A DNA stretch of 64,000 nt from Liquidambar formosana (GCA_039720395.1 JBBPBK010000045.1:62001-126000), one strand, 5' to 3'; shown: positions 45,568 through 58,467, counted from the first letter of the stretch. Translations and numbers: made by a program. The notes: generated by a model from the letters alone, not told the origin.

Positions 45568-47330
45568 TTGTAAAAATATCACTTTGTGAGTTTGGGTGTG
45601 TGAATTCTTACCATACTGTGATTACCATCCCTTACCATCATTGTGATTATGTTAAAGTATAAAGATCTTTATGTTAGAGCACTTCTGGTGCGCTACCACA
45701 TGTGTTTCAATTGTGCTTATAATCGTATAGAAGAGAAAATATTTAATATGAGCTTCTATCCCAAAATCATAGAGGTAATATAAAGATATTCCTCATTTCC
45801 ATTGTTAATGGTTTCAATATGATAACTATTTACGATGTAAATTTTAAAAACTCAATAAATTTCTTCTACTTCTGGTAGAATATAAAGAATTGTCAACATA
45901 AATTTTTGTTCTTTTTGGCAATATTATATTTGCTCTTTTGGAACCTTCAATTAGGTTAGATGAACCTCATATGGTATTGACAATAGTTTTGAATAATGAT
46001 AAATATTGGAAATTTAATGATTGTGTGAGTTATAGCACTGTCTTCCAGACATATATTTTTAACAATCATCTTGAAATTAGATCTGCAATATCATATTGCA
46101 ATTCATATTTGATTTCCCGTATACTAGTTTATAAATTATGCTTGTTTTCAGGTGAGTATATAGGGGAACATATATTCACTAGATATAGACGTGAAGTAAT
46201 TAGTACACCTACAATAGCACTTATAAGGCAAGAATTATTAAAATATTTTCACAATCTGTTCAGTGTATTGTCACATTTTGGTATCTTGAAAATATTTATC
46301 TATATAAGATTTTGCAATAAATCGATCATTTTCAAAATAATCAGATATCAAAAGAATTATGGTCACAAATATTTAATTTCAATGGTCATCAAATTTAATG
46401 ATGAAATGGTTTTGATAATAATCAAAAAATTGGCCAACAAATAATTTCAAACTCATAAATCAAAATTGATTGTTATCACGTAGTAAGTAAAACCAATTTA
46501 CTTGTTTTATAAAGCTTTATGACCATTTTTTTTTTTTTTAATATGATAGAGAAAATAATTCCATATTGATACATATGCCAAGATATCTTTACCACGGTTA
46601 GAGTAACTTACCCAAAGCACTAGTACTTCTCCAATGGCAGAATAGAATTAATAGATAGCCTTTCATCAATTCTTCAAGGTTTGCTTAGGCAATTGGCACT
46701 ATTGAGTGCCTTTAATTAAACTAACGCATGCCAAAATGGGGCTAGGATTCTTAATGGGCTGCAGAGACAATCTCTAGTTGGTCTCTCTAGTTCTCAAAAT
46801 GCTACTAATAAGTAGCAAAAAATCTGTAATCTGCTCCAAGTACAATGACCAAATCTGAAATTTTAGTGAAAACAATTTATGATGCGTATAAATGAATTTT
46901 TATATGTTCAATCCAAAAAGAAATGGGCTTTGGGGTTTATATCACTTAAAATTATATCAAATATACTTTGTAACCTCAAAATTTGGTAGAGAAATACCTA
47001 GCAAAACCCATTCAAAAATATTTTTCAATATTGAGTTAGTGCTGTCTAGCAGAAATCCCAGATTCAGGTGTACCACGAAATAATTACGCAAAAAATATCA
47101 AATGGTCACCCAATGACACGAAAATTGGTAGGATGTTAGCCCAACAAGTCAGTGACAAAATCCAATTCGTTTCATCTCAAAATCATAACTAGAACTAAAG
47201 TTATGAATTAAATGGTAAAATGGGTTCGTGCTGTCAACACAGTATAACACACAAAACCTCAACCAAGTATTTACTTAAAACACTTATCTCGTAGGTTTAT
47301 TCCATAAACCGATGCTTATTTCTTCAGTGT
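45568..47330. other. AT-rich interior of element C without coding content
   Basis: Very AT-rich. A 168-codon plus-strand frame (45938-46444) is antisense to the element and of low complexity; I do not accept it as a gene. No Gag, protease or integrase motif was found on the minus strand. Confidence 0.5.
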
Positions 47331-47606
47331 CATTCCACTTCTAGTGGTTTGGTAATTTATTTTTCCACACCAAATATATTCATTCCACTTCTGGTGGTTT
47401 GATATTTCATTGCTCCACTTCTAGTGGTTTGGTATTTCATTAATCCACTTCTAGTGGTTTGGTATTTTATTACTCCACTTCTAGTGGTTTAGTATTCCAC
47501 TTCTAGTGGTTTAGTATTTCATTGCTCCACTTCTAATGGTTTGATATGTCATTAATCCACTTCTGGTGGTTTGGTATTCCATTATTCCACTTCTGGTGGT
47601 TTTTAT
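47331..47606. repeat. Minisatellite with CCACTTCTAGTGG core
   Basis: About nine copies of CCACTTCT(A/G)GTGGTTTGGTAT, mostly 27-30 bases apart. The core CCAC...GTGG is an inverted repeat. Confidence 0.85.
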
Positions 47607-47897
47607 CATAAAATGACATACTTTAAGCTGACACAGTGAAGTTACCAGTAAATCTGAGAGAAGTTGACTGACAACAGAGGTGACGTTGACAGTCAATTCG
47701 TAGTAAAACAAGAGCAGATTTTTGTGTGTTCTTCTATGCTAACTAAAGCAAAAGTTAAGGTGCACCCACGAATTTTCACCAAAATTTTACAAGCATCTAA
47801 AGAAGTTGCATAACACATAATAGAGAAATATATTACTCAATTTAATTTGGTCATCATTGACCATCACTTTATTCAATTAAATTGAGACTTTATTCAT

Positions 47898-48325
47898 TAT
47901 TTCTAAAACTTCAGGTTTTGAAATTTGTCTCTTGCTTCAGGAAGAGAACAGATGAATAATAACTTTTTTTTTATATAGAAAACTTCTGGTTTTCAGATCT
48001 TTCTCTTACTTCAGGAAGAGAAGATGAATTGTTACCCTTTTTCCTTTTTAATTATAAAACTTCAGGTTTTATTTTAAATCTTCTCTTGCTTCAGGAAGAG
48101 AATATATGAACAACAACTTTTCTTATAGAAAATTTTGGAGATTGAAATTTGTTTCTTCCTTCATGAAGATAACATGTAAATAATAACTTTTCATATAGAA
48201 AACTTCAAGTTTTCAAATCTTTCTCTTACTTCAAGAAGAGAAAATGAATCATCACTCCTTTTATTTATTTATAAAACTTCAAGTTTTATTTTTAAATCTT
48301 CTCTTACTTCAGGAAGAGAAGATGG
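47898..48325. repeat. Minisatellite with AACTTCAGGTTTT and CTTCAGGAAGAG words
   Basis: About six copies at roughly 73-base steps (47908, 47981, 48058, 48131, 48202, 48277). Each unit contains CTCTTGCTTCAGGAAGAG, an inverted repeat. Confidence 0.8.
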
Positions 48326-48354
48326 ATTCATCCATTCAAGTATATAATTTAGAG

Positions 48355-48465
48355 TAAAAACCAATCCACAACCAAATTGGTTAAGAGCATACCAACTTAC
48401 CACAATCAAATTGGTTTAGAACATACCAACTTACCAACTTACCACAACCAAATTGGTTAAGAAAG
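48355..48465. repeat. Three copies of CCACAACCAAATTGGTTAAGA
   Basis: The core CCAAATTGG is palindromic. Third inverted-repeat minisatellite in the leader of element C, close to its primer site. Confidence 0.75.
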
Positions 48466-48509
48466 AAGATGGTGGTAGTATGATATTGCTCACAATTCCT
48501 TGAGCAATT

Positions 48510-48522
48510 CGTGCTGATAACG
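48510..48522 (-). other. Primer binding site candidate of element C, half-tRNA type
   Basis: Minus strand CGTTATCAGCACG starts right at the LTR end. It is not the usual initiator tRNA site TGGTATCAGAG. Its complement CGTGCTGATAACG matches, from memory, the anticodon arm of plant tRNA-Ile (CGTGCTAATAACG), with the one mismatch at the inosine position. Confidence 0.5.
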
Positions 48523-48882
48523 TGTTGTAAAGCCAAGAATTTAGAACAAGTTATGAGGAGAATAAATTTCTCATTCATCTCTTCTTTGATTTCCATCTGA
48601 ATGTATAAACATTATACAAAGATCAGCAAAACTCTTTGAGATACACTATTTCAGTCTCCTCACTTCATTCTCTCCGAATGCTTCTCCTCTTCTTTCTCTC
48701 CAAAATACATCTCAAAATACACATCTTCTCTTCTTTCTCCCTTTCCCCTTTTATCTTTGTTTGCATTAGGTCCACATAATGGGATTACCTAACCCACTTA
48801 TGAAGTGGTGTTCCCATTATCACAAAGTGGAGGGGGTGTGGACATCCACTCAATTTCCACTCAATGTTTAATATTTATAACA
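48523..48882 (-). repeat. 5' LTR of element C (360 bp)
   Basis: Same length as the left LTR; about seven substitutions and no indel. Confidence 0.93.
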
Positions 48883-48887
48883 ACTAG

Positions 48888-50307
48888 CAAATTAATACCT
48901 TAATAATCAACTTCCACTATTAGAAAAGCAAGAACATACTCAGCTTCCACTACCCAGTGTTGAGGACGATTCAAAAAGCTTTGTCACTACGTCAAAAAGC
49001 AAATACTTCTTTATACTAAAAGGAAATGAAATGATGTGGGCATAGAAATATGTACATCTTTACATTAAGCCCGTAATTTCTGGGAAAATAATCTAATGGG
49101 ATTATGAGAATAAAAGGAAATGAAATGACCTTAATGTTTTTATATGGAGCAACAGCCCAACTTGACCTTAATTTAACTGATGCTTTCTTCTAAACTTCTT
49201 TATTTTTGCAGATCCACTTTCTCACGCCGCAACAAGTGGATTCCAATCATATTTTACAACATGGCACCAACTCACACAAGATTAATTTTGGCCTCCCGTT
49301 TGTGGGGTCGAACAACTCGTGTTTTCTTATGTGTCATTAGATGGCTCCTAAATAGAATGAAAGAAAGTTGAATATTCTATATGACGAGGTGCAATGTTAT
49401 TTCTTGATTGTTTTTAGTATTTCAGATTGTGATTTTGTGCCTGATTTAGTAGGATCAGCTTGATTTATTGCATGCATGGTTTTATATTTCGTATTATGCT
49501 ACTTTTATATTTTGCAATAAGTTTAACAGCCCACTTTCAAGAGCCATTTAAGTGGCAAATACCACTAAGGCACATGCAGAGCACGTTTTCCTCCTAGTTT
49601 TAATAAAACATATCTTCTTAATTAATAAGGAAAATATTATCCGTGCCAAATTCTTAAAAGGTGTCAATTGTCTCAAGACTCTCAATCTGCTCCCATGAAA
49701 GTGGTTGCAATTCTTTTTATTTATTTTTTTTGGTATTACGGTCAGTGATATCCTAGGCCAGTTTACACGCACCAGACTAATCTCATCTCCAGCTTGTTTA
49801 AAAATAGCCTATCCACACCAACCCGATTAAAGTGGTTGGACCTTAATAAAAATATATAAAAGATTTTGAATACGTAGACATTTGGATATAGGCGTATATA
49901 ATCATGTGAACGCATGGACATATGTGAACAATCGATTATCGATCTTTTAACAAAATTGATTAACTTAGATACATGATTAAAAGGGAGGGGAAGACATTAT
50001 GAAATTACTCCTGACCACTGTGTACGTAGCTAAGTATTCTCCTAATCAAAACACCATAGAAAGCCAAAGCCTCAAGGTTGACAACGAAATAAACGTTCAA
50101 AGGCTAGGCCACCTCCTTTTCTCAAATATTATGAAAATAAAGTGTCCGTTTTGTACTGATTACGGAAAAAATGGTTTATCAAAACCGGCCGTCTTGTATT
50201 GTCAGCTACATTTTTATTTTTTTTTTAATCATCATTTTAATGAGTTAAGAAGGAATTTCTGTGTACAACTCTAGTGGTGAACAGCCCGTACTTGAAAAGT
50301 CGATCAA
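48888..50307. other. Unclassified AT-rich region
   Basis: No repeat of a known class seen. A possible exon begins after TTTTTGCAG at 49211 and is open for about 46 codons (IHFLTPQQVDSNHIL), but no donor or partner exon can be supported. A 91-codon frame at 49999-50274 contains CPFC but matches nothing I know. Confidence 0.35.
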
Positions 50308-53300
50308 GATAGAGGGGAAATTAAGTAGAAGTCCATATGCAATAACTCGTAGATGCAAAAGTCCTCTCAAAATTCTTTTATCCCCACAAGTCCAAACTAA
50401 AGGTGAAACGTAAACATTTTGTGATAAACTAGGTTTTATTTATTTTTTTAATATCATTACTATTAGATGAATCTCAGCCAAAGCATCAATCAAGGAAATC
50501 AAAGATACAATTACCAAGGAAATTATGAATGCAATTGTCTCTCCGACAATCAAATATACATAATGATAGCAAATCTTAGATATGTCAATGATACAGAAAG
50601 AAAGCAAAATTTTATATATATAATAGGGAAATTAGGTAGAAGTCCATATCCAATAACTTGTAGATGCAAAAGTCCTCTCAAAATTCTTTTATCCACACAA
50701 GTCCAAACAAAAGGTGAAACGTTAACATTTTATGACAAAGTAGGTTTCATTTTTATTTTTTTTAATATCATATTTATTAGATGCATCTCAGTCAAAGCAT
50801 CAATCAAGGAAATCAAAGATACAATTATCAAGGAAATCAAGAATGCAATTGTCTCTCCGACAATCAAATATTCATAATGATAGCAAATCTTAGATATGCC
50901 AAGGACACAGAAAGAAAGAAATTTTATATATAATAGGGAAATTAAGAAGAAGTCCATATGCAATAACTTGAAGACGCAAAAGTCCTCCCAAAATTCTTTT
51001 ATCCACACAAGTCCAAACAAAAGGTGAAACGTTAACATTTTATGACAAAGTAGGTTTCATTTTTTTTTTTTTAATATCATATTTATTAGATGCATCTCAA
51101 TCAAAGCATCAATCAAGGAAATCAAAGATACAATTATCAAGGAAATCAAGAATGCAATTGTCTCTCTGACAATCAAATATACATAATGATTGCAAATCTT
51201 AGATATGCCAAGGACACAGAAAGAAAGAAATTTTATATATAATAGGGAAATTAAGAAGAAGTCCATATGCAATAACTTGAAGACGCAAAAGTCCTCTCAA
51301 AATTCTTTTATCTCCATAAGTCCAAACTAAAGGTGAAACGTTAACATTTTATGATAAAGTAGGTTTTATTTATTTTTTTACTAACATATTTATTAGGTGA
51401 ATCTCAGTCAAAGCGTCAATCAAGGAAATCAAAGATACAATTATCACAGAAATCAAGAATGCAATTGTCTCTCCGACAATCAAATATACATAATGATAGC
51501 AAATCTTAGATATGTCAAGGATACAAAAAGAAAGCAAAATTTTATATATATAATAGGGAAATTAGGTAGAAGTCCATATGCAATAACTTGTAGATGCAAA
51601 AGTCCTCTCAAAATTCTTTTATTCCAACAAGTCCAGACTAAAGGTGAAACGTTAACATTTTATGACAAAGTAGGTTTTATTTATTTTTTTAATATCATAT
51701 TTATTAGATGAATATTCTCAGTCAAAGCATCAATTAAAGAAATCAAAGATACAATTATCAAGGAAATCAAGAATGCAATTGTCTCTCCGACAATCAAATA
51801 TACATAATGATAGAAAATCTTAGATTTGCCAAGGATACAGAAAGAAAGCAAAATTATATATATATAATAGGGAAATTAGGTAGAAGTCCATATGCAATAA
51901 CTTATAAACGCAAAAGTCCTCTTAAAATTCTTTTATCCCCACAAGTCCATACTAAAGGTGAAATGTTGACATTTTATGATAAAGTAGGTTTTATTTATTT
52001 TTTTTAATATCATAGTTATTAGATGAATCCCAGTCAAAGCATCAATCAAGGAAATCAAAGATACAATTATTAGGGAAATCAAGAATGCAATTGTCCCTCC
52101 GACAATCAAATATACATCATGATAGCAAATCTTAGATATGTCAAGGATACAGAAAGAAAGAAAAAATTTTACATACATAATAGGGAAATTAGGTAGAAGT
52201 CCATATGCAATAACTTGTAGACGCAAAATTCGTCTCAAAATTCTTTTATCCCCACAAGTCCAAACTAAAGGTGAAACGTTAACATTTTATGATAAAGTAG
52301 GCTTTATTATTTTTTTTAATAACATATTTATTAGATGAATCTCAATCAAAGCATCAATCAAGGAAATCAAAGATACAATTATCACGGAAATCAAGAATGC
52401 AATTGTCTACATAACGATAGCAAATCATAGATATGTCAAGGATACAGAAAGAAAGCAAAATTTTATATATGTAATTGGGAAATTCGGTAGAAGTCCATAT
52501 ACAATAACTTGTAGATGCAAAAGTCCTCTCTAAATTCTTCTATCCCCACAAGTCCAAACTAAAGGAGAAACGTTAACATTTTATGATAAAGTAGGTTTTA
52601 TTTATTTTTTTAATATTATATTTATTAGATAAATATTCTCAATCAAAGCATCAATTAAATAAATCAAAGATACAATTATCAAGGAAATCAAGAATGCAAT
52701 TGTCTCTCCGACAATCAAATATACATAATGATAGCAAATCTTAGATATGTCAAGGGTATAGAAAGAAAGCAAAATTTTATATATATATATATATAATAGG
52801 GAAATTAGGTAGAAGTCCATATGCAATAACTTATAGATGCAAAAGTCCTCTCAAAATTCTTTTATCCCCACAAGTCCAAACTAAAGGTGAAACGTTAACA
52901 TTTTATGATAAAGTAGGTTTTATTTATTCTTTTAATATCATATTTATTAGATGAATATTCTCGGTCAAAGCATCAATTGAAGAAATAAAAGATACAATTA
53001 TCAAGGAAATCAAGAATGCAATCGACTCTCCGACAATCAAATATACATAATGATAGAAAATCTTAGATATGTCAAGGATATAGAAAGAAAGCAAAATTTT
53101 ATATATATAATAGGGAAATTAGGTAGAAGTCCATATGCAATAACTTATAGATGCAAAAAGTCTTCTCAAAATTCTTTTATCCCCACAAGTCCAAACTAAA
53201 GGTGAAACGTTAACATTTTATGATAAAGTAGGTTTTATTTATTTATTTAATATCATATTTATTAGATGAATCTCAGTCAAAGCATCAATCAAGGAAATCA

Positions 53301-54039
53301 AAGATACAATTATCAGGGAAATCAAGAGTGCAATTGTCTCTCTGACAATCAAATATACATAATGATAGCAAATCTTAGATATGTATAGGATACCAGAAGA
53401 AGGCAAAATTTTATATATACAATAGGGAAATTAGGCAGAAGTCCATATACAATAACTTGTAGATGCAAAAGTCCTCTCAAAATTCTTTTATCCCCACAAA
53501 TCCAAACTAAAGGTGAAACGTTAACATTTTATGATAAAGTAGGTTTTATTTATTTTTTTAATATCATATTTATTACATGAATCTCAGTCAAAGAATCAAT
53601 CAATGAAATTGAAGATACAATTATCGAGGAAATCAAGAATGCAATTGTCTCTCCGACAATCAAATATACATAATGATAGCAAATCTTAGATATGTCAGGG
53701 ATACAAAAAGAAAGCAAAATTTTATATATACAATAAGGAAATTAGGTAGAAGTCCATATGCAATAACTTATAGATACAAAAGTCCTCTCAAATTTCTTTT
53801 ATCCCCACAAGTCCAAACTAAAGGTGAAACGTTAACATTTTATGATAAAGTAGGTTTTATTTATTTTTTTAATGACATATTTATTAGATGAATCTCAATC
53901 AAAGTATCAATCAAGGAAATCAAAGATACAATTATCAAGGAAATCGAGAATGCAATTGTCTCTCTGACATTCGAATATACATGATAATAGCAAATCTAAG
54001 ATATGTCGAGGATATAGAAAGAAAGCAAAATTTTATATA

Positions 54040-54070
<31 letters not shown>

Positions 54071-54083
54071 ATAGATATATAAT
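54040..54083. repeat. (TA)n and (GATATA)n microsatellite
   Basis: TA run followed by GATATA units inside one satellite monomer, which explains its 349-base step. Confidence 0.85.
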
Positions 54084-54518
54084 AGGGAAATTAGGTAGAA
54101 GTCCATATACAATAACTTTTAGATGCAAAAGTCCTCTCAAAATTCTTCTATCCCCACAACTCCAAACTATGGGTGAAAAGTTAACATTTTATGATAAAGT
54201 AGGTTTTATTTATTTTTTTAATATCATCTTTATTAGATAAATATTCTCAGTCGAAGCATCAATTAAAGAAATCAAAGATACAATTATCATGGAAAAAAAG
54301 AATGCAATTGTCTCTCCAACAATCCAATATACATAATGATAGCAAATCTTAGATATGTCAAGGATACAGAAAGAAAGCCAAATTTTATATATATAATAGG
54401 GAAATTAGGTAGAAGTCCATATGCAATAACTTATAGATGCAAAAGTCCTCTCAAAATTCTTTTATCCCCACAAGTCCAAACTAAGGGTGAAACATTAACA
54501 TTTTTTGATAAAGTAGGT

Positions 54519-54527
54519 TTTATTTAT
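54519..54527. repeat. 9-bp target duplication of the Mutator-like insert, left
   Basis: TTTATTTAT, the same as 56358-56366. The satellite consensus has this word once at this place, followed by a T run. Confidence 0.65.
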
Positions 54528-55067
54528 GGGTAGTGATACATAGGACCAATATTGGGGACGAAACAGTGGGATTACTACTGTCCTTGCAGCTGATTGGTCA
54601 GTTCAAAAACCACTTAAATAGATAATGCCAAAAATACCCATCACACAAATTAGAACCAACTAAAAATCACGAATTAGAACCAACCGAAAATCACGGCCAA
54701 ATTAAAAAACAAGATTTCCTCACCCAGTTTGAGGTTGCAATATCAAATCTCTTTATCCAAACTAGGAAAAAAGAAAAGAAAAACTACAAGAAAATTGAAG
54801 ATAAAAATAAAAAGAAAAATATCAAGATAAAATCATTAAATTAAAACATAAGTTCATGCAACCAGGAGCACATAATAATAATCTTGATATTTTAACTTTA
54901 ACTTTTTAAATCAAGTACTTTGATCACAATTTGACATAATGAGATTTTTCACACAAAAAACCTAGAAACTCAAGGTAATTATATGACGAACCAATAAAAT
55001 TATCCGAAAAACCAAGATAATTATCCTATAATTATCCAAAAAACCAAGATAATTATCCTAAAATGTA

Positions 55068-55068
<1 letters not shown>

Positions 55069-55115
<47 letters not shown>

Positions 55116-55128
55116 GATATAGATATAT
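55069..55128. repeat. (CT)n(TA)n microsatellite
   Basis: Long CT run directly followed by TA and GATATA units. Confidence 0.9.
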
Positions 55129-55789
55129 TCCCCTACTGATTGGATGAAATTATCCTGATTTTCAAGGTAATTATCTTCTTTTTTTCTAAGATAATTATTC
55201 TAAATTATCCTATTTTCAAGAAAATTATCATGATTTTCAAGGTAATTATCATAAAATTATCCTAATTTTCATGATAATTATCTTGCTTTGGGAAAAAAAA
55301 TCTTATTGTTCTAAGTAGCAACACACACGCATAGAACAAAAGAAAAAAAAAGGAAGGAGGAGAAGAAGAAGAAGCACCCGGACACAATAGCAACACCATC
55401 ACAAATTTGCACAAAAATCTTATTGTTCCAAGCAGCAGCACACACGCACAAAACAAAAGAAAAAAAAGGAAGAAGAAGAAGCACTAAGACACAATAGCAA
55501 CACTATCTCAAATTTTCACAAAAATGGCAGTAGAGAGATCGATGACTTTCAGCAATTTCTCGAACAAAGTTCAAGCTAGATTTGGTTTGATTTCGCCCAC
55601 CCACAAGGCAGATCCCCATCAGACCCACCACACCAGTCACCACCAAAACCCTTCCACCATCGCATGAGCAATATCGGTGAAATCAACAACTTCGACTGCC
55701 GATGGGCTTGTCAGGTGCGTTAGCTATTGTCTGTGGTGGTCCCTTCTCCCCCACTGTCAACCATAATCGATGAGGTTAAAAGAAATCGG

Positions 55790-56140
55790 TATGAGAAAAG
55801 AATGAGAGGAGAAAGAGAGGAGAGAGAGGGGATGGAGAGACCGGAATGGGTTTACAATTTGGGTGTGGATATGGGGACAAAGAGAGGAGAAAGAGAGGAG
55901 AGAGAAGGGATGGAGAGAATGGAATGTGTTTATAGTTTAGGTGTGGGTATGGGTATGGGGACAAAGAAAAGAGAAAGATAGGAGACAGAGGGGATGGAGA
56001 GAACATAATCGGTTTACAGTGTGGGCGTGGGTATGGGTATAGGGACAAAGAGAGGAGAAAGATAGGAGAAAGAGGGGATGGACATAACAGAATGGAGCAT
56101 TTTCAAGAAGATAGAGAGAGAGGAGAGAGAGGGGATGGAC
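55790..56140. repeat. Purine-rich minisatellite, period 83-84
   Basis: GGGACAAAGA.A.GAGAAAGA recurs near 55874, 55958 and 56041; each unit has GAGGAGAGAGAGGGGATGG. A further partial copy follows. Confidence 0.85.
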
Positions 56141-56357
56141 AAAATGGAATGGAGCTTTTTAGAGAAGATAAAAAGAGAGAGACAAAAGCGTATTTGATAC
56201 GCATCCCGCTGATCAAAGCATGTCTCACTTTTTCTTATTCTTATTAAGTGTGTCAGCTTCTTTTTGAAGGGATAAGGGTTGTTTTTGTCAAAATGAATGT
56301 TGCACCCTATTCGGCACACGGTTTGGTCCTACCAATTCGTCCTCTCGATCATTTTCC

Positions 56358-57834
56358 TTTATTTATACTTTCAATATCATATTTATGAGATGAATACTCT
56401 CAGTAAAAGCATCAATCAAAGAAATCAAAGATACAAGTATCAAGGAAATCAAGAATGCAATTGTCTCTCCGACAATCAAATATACATAATGATAGAAAAT
56501 CTTAGATATGTCAAGGATACAGAAAGAAAGCAAAATTTTATACATATAATAGGGAAATTAGGTAGAAGTCCATGTGCAATAACTTATAGATGCAAAAGTC
56601 CTCTCAAAATTCTTTTATTCCCACAAGTCCAAACTAAAGGTGAAACGTCAACATTTTATGATAACGTAGGTTTTATTTATTTTTTTAATATCACATTTAT
56701 TAGATGAATCTCAGTCAAAGCATCGATCAAGGAAATCAAACATACAATTATCACGGAAATCAAGAATGCAATTGTCTCTCCGACAATCAAATATACAAAA
56801 TGATAGCAAATCTTAGATATGTATAGGATACAGAAAGAAAGCAAAATTTTATATATATAACAGGGAAATTAGGCAGAAGTCCATATACAATAACTTGTAG
56901 ATGCAAAAGTCCTCTCAAAATTCTTTTATCCCCATAAGTCCAAACTAAAGGTGAAACGTTAACATTTTATGATAAAGTAGGCTTTATTTTTTTTTTTAAT
57001 ATCATATTTATTACATGAATCTCAGTCAAAGAATCAATCAAGGAAATTGAAAATACAATTATCGAGGAAATCAAGAATGCAATTGTGTCTCTGACAAAAG
57101 AATATACATAATGATAGCAAATCTTAGATATGTTAAGAATATAGAAAGAAAGCAAAATTTTATATATATAATAGGGAAATTAGGAAGAAGTCCATATGCA
57201 ATAACTTATAGATGCAAAAGTCCTCTCAAAATTCTTTTATCCCCAGAAGTCAAAACTAAAGGTGAAACGTTAACATTTTAAGATAAAGTAGGTTTTATTT
57301 ATTTTTTTAATATCATATTTATTACATGAATCTCAATTAAACAATCAATCAAGGAAATCGAAGATACAATTATCGAGGAAATCAAGAATGCAATTGTCTC
57401 TCCGACAATCAAATATACATAATGATAGCAAATCTTAGATATGTCAAGGATATTGAAAGAAAGCAAAATTTTATATATATAATAGGGAAGTGAGGTAGAA
57501 GTCCATACACAATAACTTGTAGCTGCAAAAGCCCGCTCAAAATTCTTTTATCCACACAAGTCCAAACTAATGGTGAAACGTTAACATTTTATGATAAAGA
57601 ACATTTTATTTATTTTTTTTTAATATCACATTTATTAGATGAATATTCTCAGTCAAAGCATCAATCAAAGAAATCAAAGATACAATTATCGAGGAAATCA
57701 AGAATGCAATTGTCTCTCTAACAATCAAATATACATAACAATAGCAAATCTTAGATATGTCAAGGATACAGAAAGAAAGCAAAATTATATATATATAATA
57801 GGGAAATTAGGTAGAAGTCCATAAGCAATAACTT
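56358..57834. repeat. 311-bp satellite array, right block (about 4.7 monomers)
   Basis: Same monomer; AGGTGAAACG at 56638, 56949, 57260 and 57571 (steps of exactly 311). It ends at the LTR of element R, inside GCAATAACTT. Confidence 0.92.
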
Positions 57835-58467
57835 TGTAGACACCCCATTTTCATCCCCATGAGTTCATGATAGCATATGGTTAAGTTTAGAAGCATCTAG
57901 GAGTCCCTAAGCCTTAAAGGACACTTTTGCCCTTTTAAGCCCTAGGAGGATAGGTCATCATTGCATGCATATTTTATCTCTTTGTTGAGTCCCATCACTT
58001 GCATTTAGTTTCTAGGGTCATCTTGGATATGTGTGTCAAATTTGGTTCATTTCCAGATAGGTTTGGATAGTTAATTAGAACTTTTGCGACTTGAAGGGGC
58101 AATTTCATCTTTTACTTTGTATATTTTCCAATTGACTTCCAAATTTGTTTCGGAATGTTCCATTGACCTTAGAATGATGAAATGAGTCCAATTTAAGAGC
58201 CAATTTAATTTATTGATAGGTTTTGGATTGGTTCACCACATTACCCTATGGTTAATTGACCTTTTTTCGGGTAATCGCCTCATGAAAACCCAGCCACTTG
58301 ACCGTGGTTAGGGATTTTTGGTTTAAGAATATTCTAGGATTATTCTACATTGAATCCTTGAAATTTGGGCTTTTGAATCACTCAAATCAGAGTTAAAATG
58401 AAGAATTTAAGTCCGTTTGAAGTTCCGAGTCTAAACCGAGTCAGAATTCCAAAATTATTGGATTCTT

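Larger units (their letters stand above)
42238..48882 (-). mobile_element. Element C: Copia retrotransposon, internally deleted
   Basis: Two 360-bp LTRs (about seven differences), TSD ACTAG, purine tract next to the left LTR, primer site next to the right LTR; hence minus orientation. Only the integrase C-terminal linker, RT and RNase H remain of the coding part. Gag, protease and integrase core are absent, replaced by about 3 kb of AT-rich and repetitive sequence. Confidence 0.92.
50308..54527. repeat. 311-bp satellite array, left block (about 14 monomers)
   Basis: The word AGGTGAAACG recurs at 50401, 50712, 51022, 51331, 51642, 51956, 52269, (52563), 52885, 53200, 53511, 53822, (54171), (54484): steps of 309-315 except 294, 322 and 349. 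Each monomer contains GTCCATATGCAATAACTT, a T-run, two half-repeats of about 25 bp (CAAGGAAATCAA.GA) and ATATACATAATGATAGCAAATC. AT-rich. Frames of 60-136 codons occur on both strands in most monomers. Confidence 0.93.
54528..56357. mobile_element. Mutator-like non-autonomous insert in the satellite (1830 bp)
   Basis: Interrupts one satellite monomer and is flanked by a 9-bp direct repeat, the length typical of Mutator-like elements. The left end GGGTAGTGATACATAGGACC and the reverse complement of the right end GGAAAATGATCGAGAGGACG agree at about 17 of the first 23 positions, a degenerate terminal inverted repeat. The inside has no transposase. It holds AATTATCC/TTTTCAAGG repeats (54980-55290), a (CT)n(TA)n run and an 83-bp minisatellite. 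Captured gene pieces are possible but not shown. Confidence 0.55.

Noticed and set aside
45938..46444. Plus-strand frame of 168 codons inside element C
   Set aside because: Very AT-rich, low complexity, antisense to the element; no recognisable family.
49180..49371. Possible host exon after TTTTTGCAG
   Set aside because: One acceptor-like site and a short open frame are not enough; no donor, no partner exon, no known domain. Kept only as a note.
50467..50877. Frames of 60-136 codons in the satellite as genes
   Set aside because: They recur on both strands with the 311-bp unit, and the unit length does not keep frame; treated as satellite.
55727..55981. Frame of 84 codons in the Mutator-like insert
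   Set aside because: It consists of the purine-rich 83-bp minisatellite (Glu/Arg/Gly repeats).
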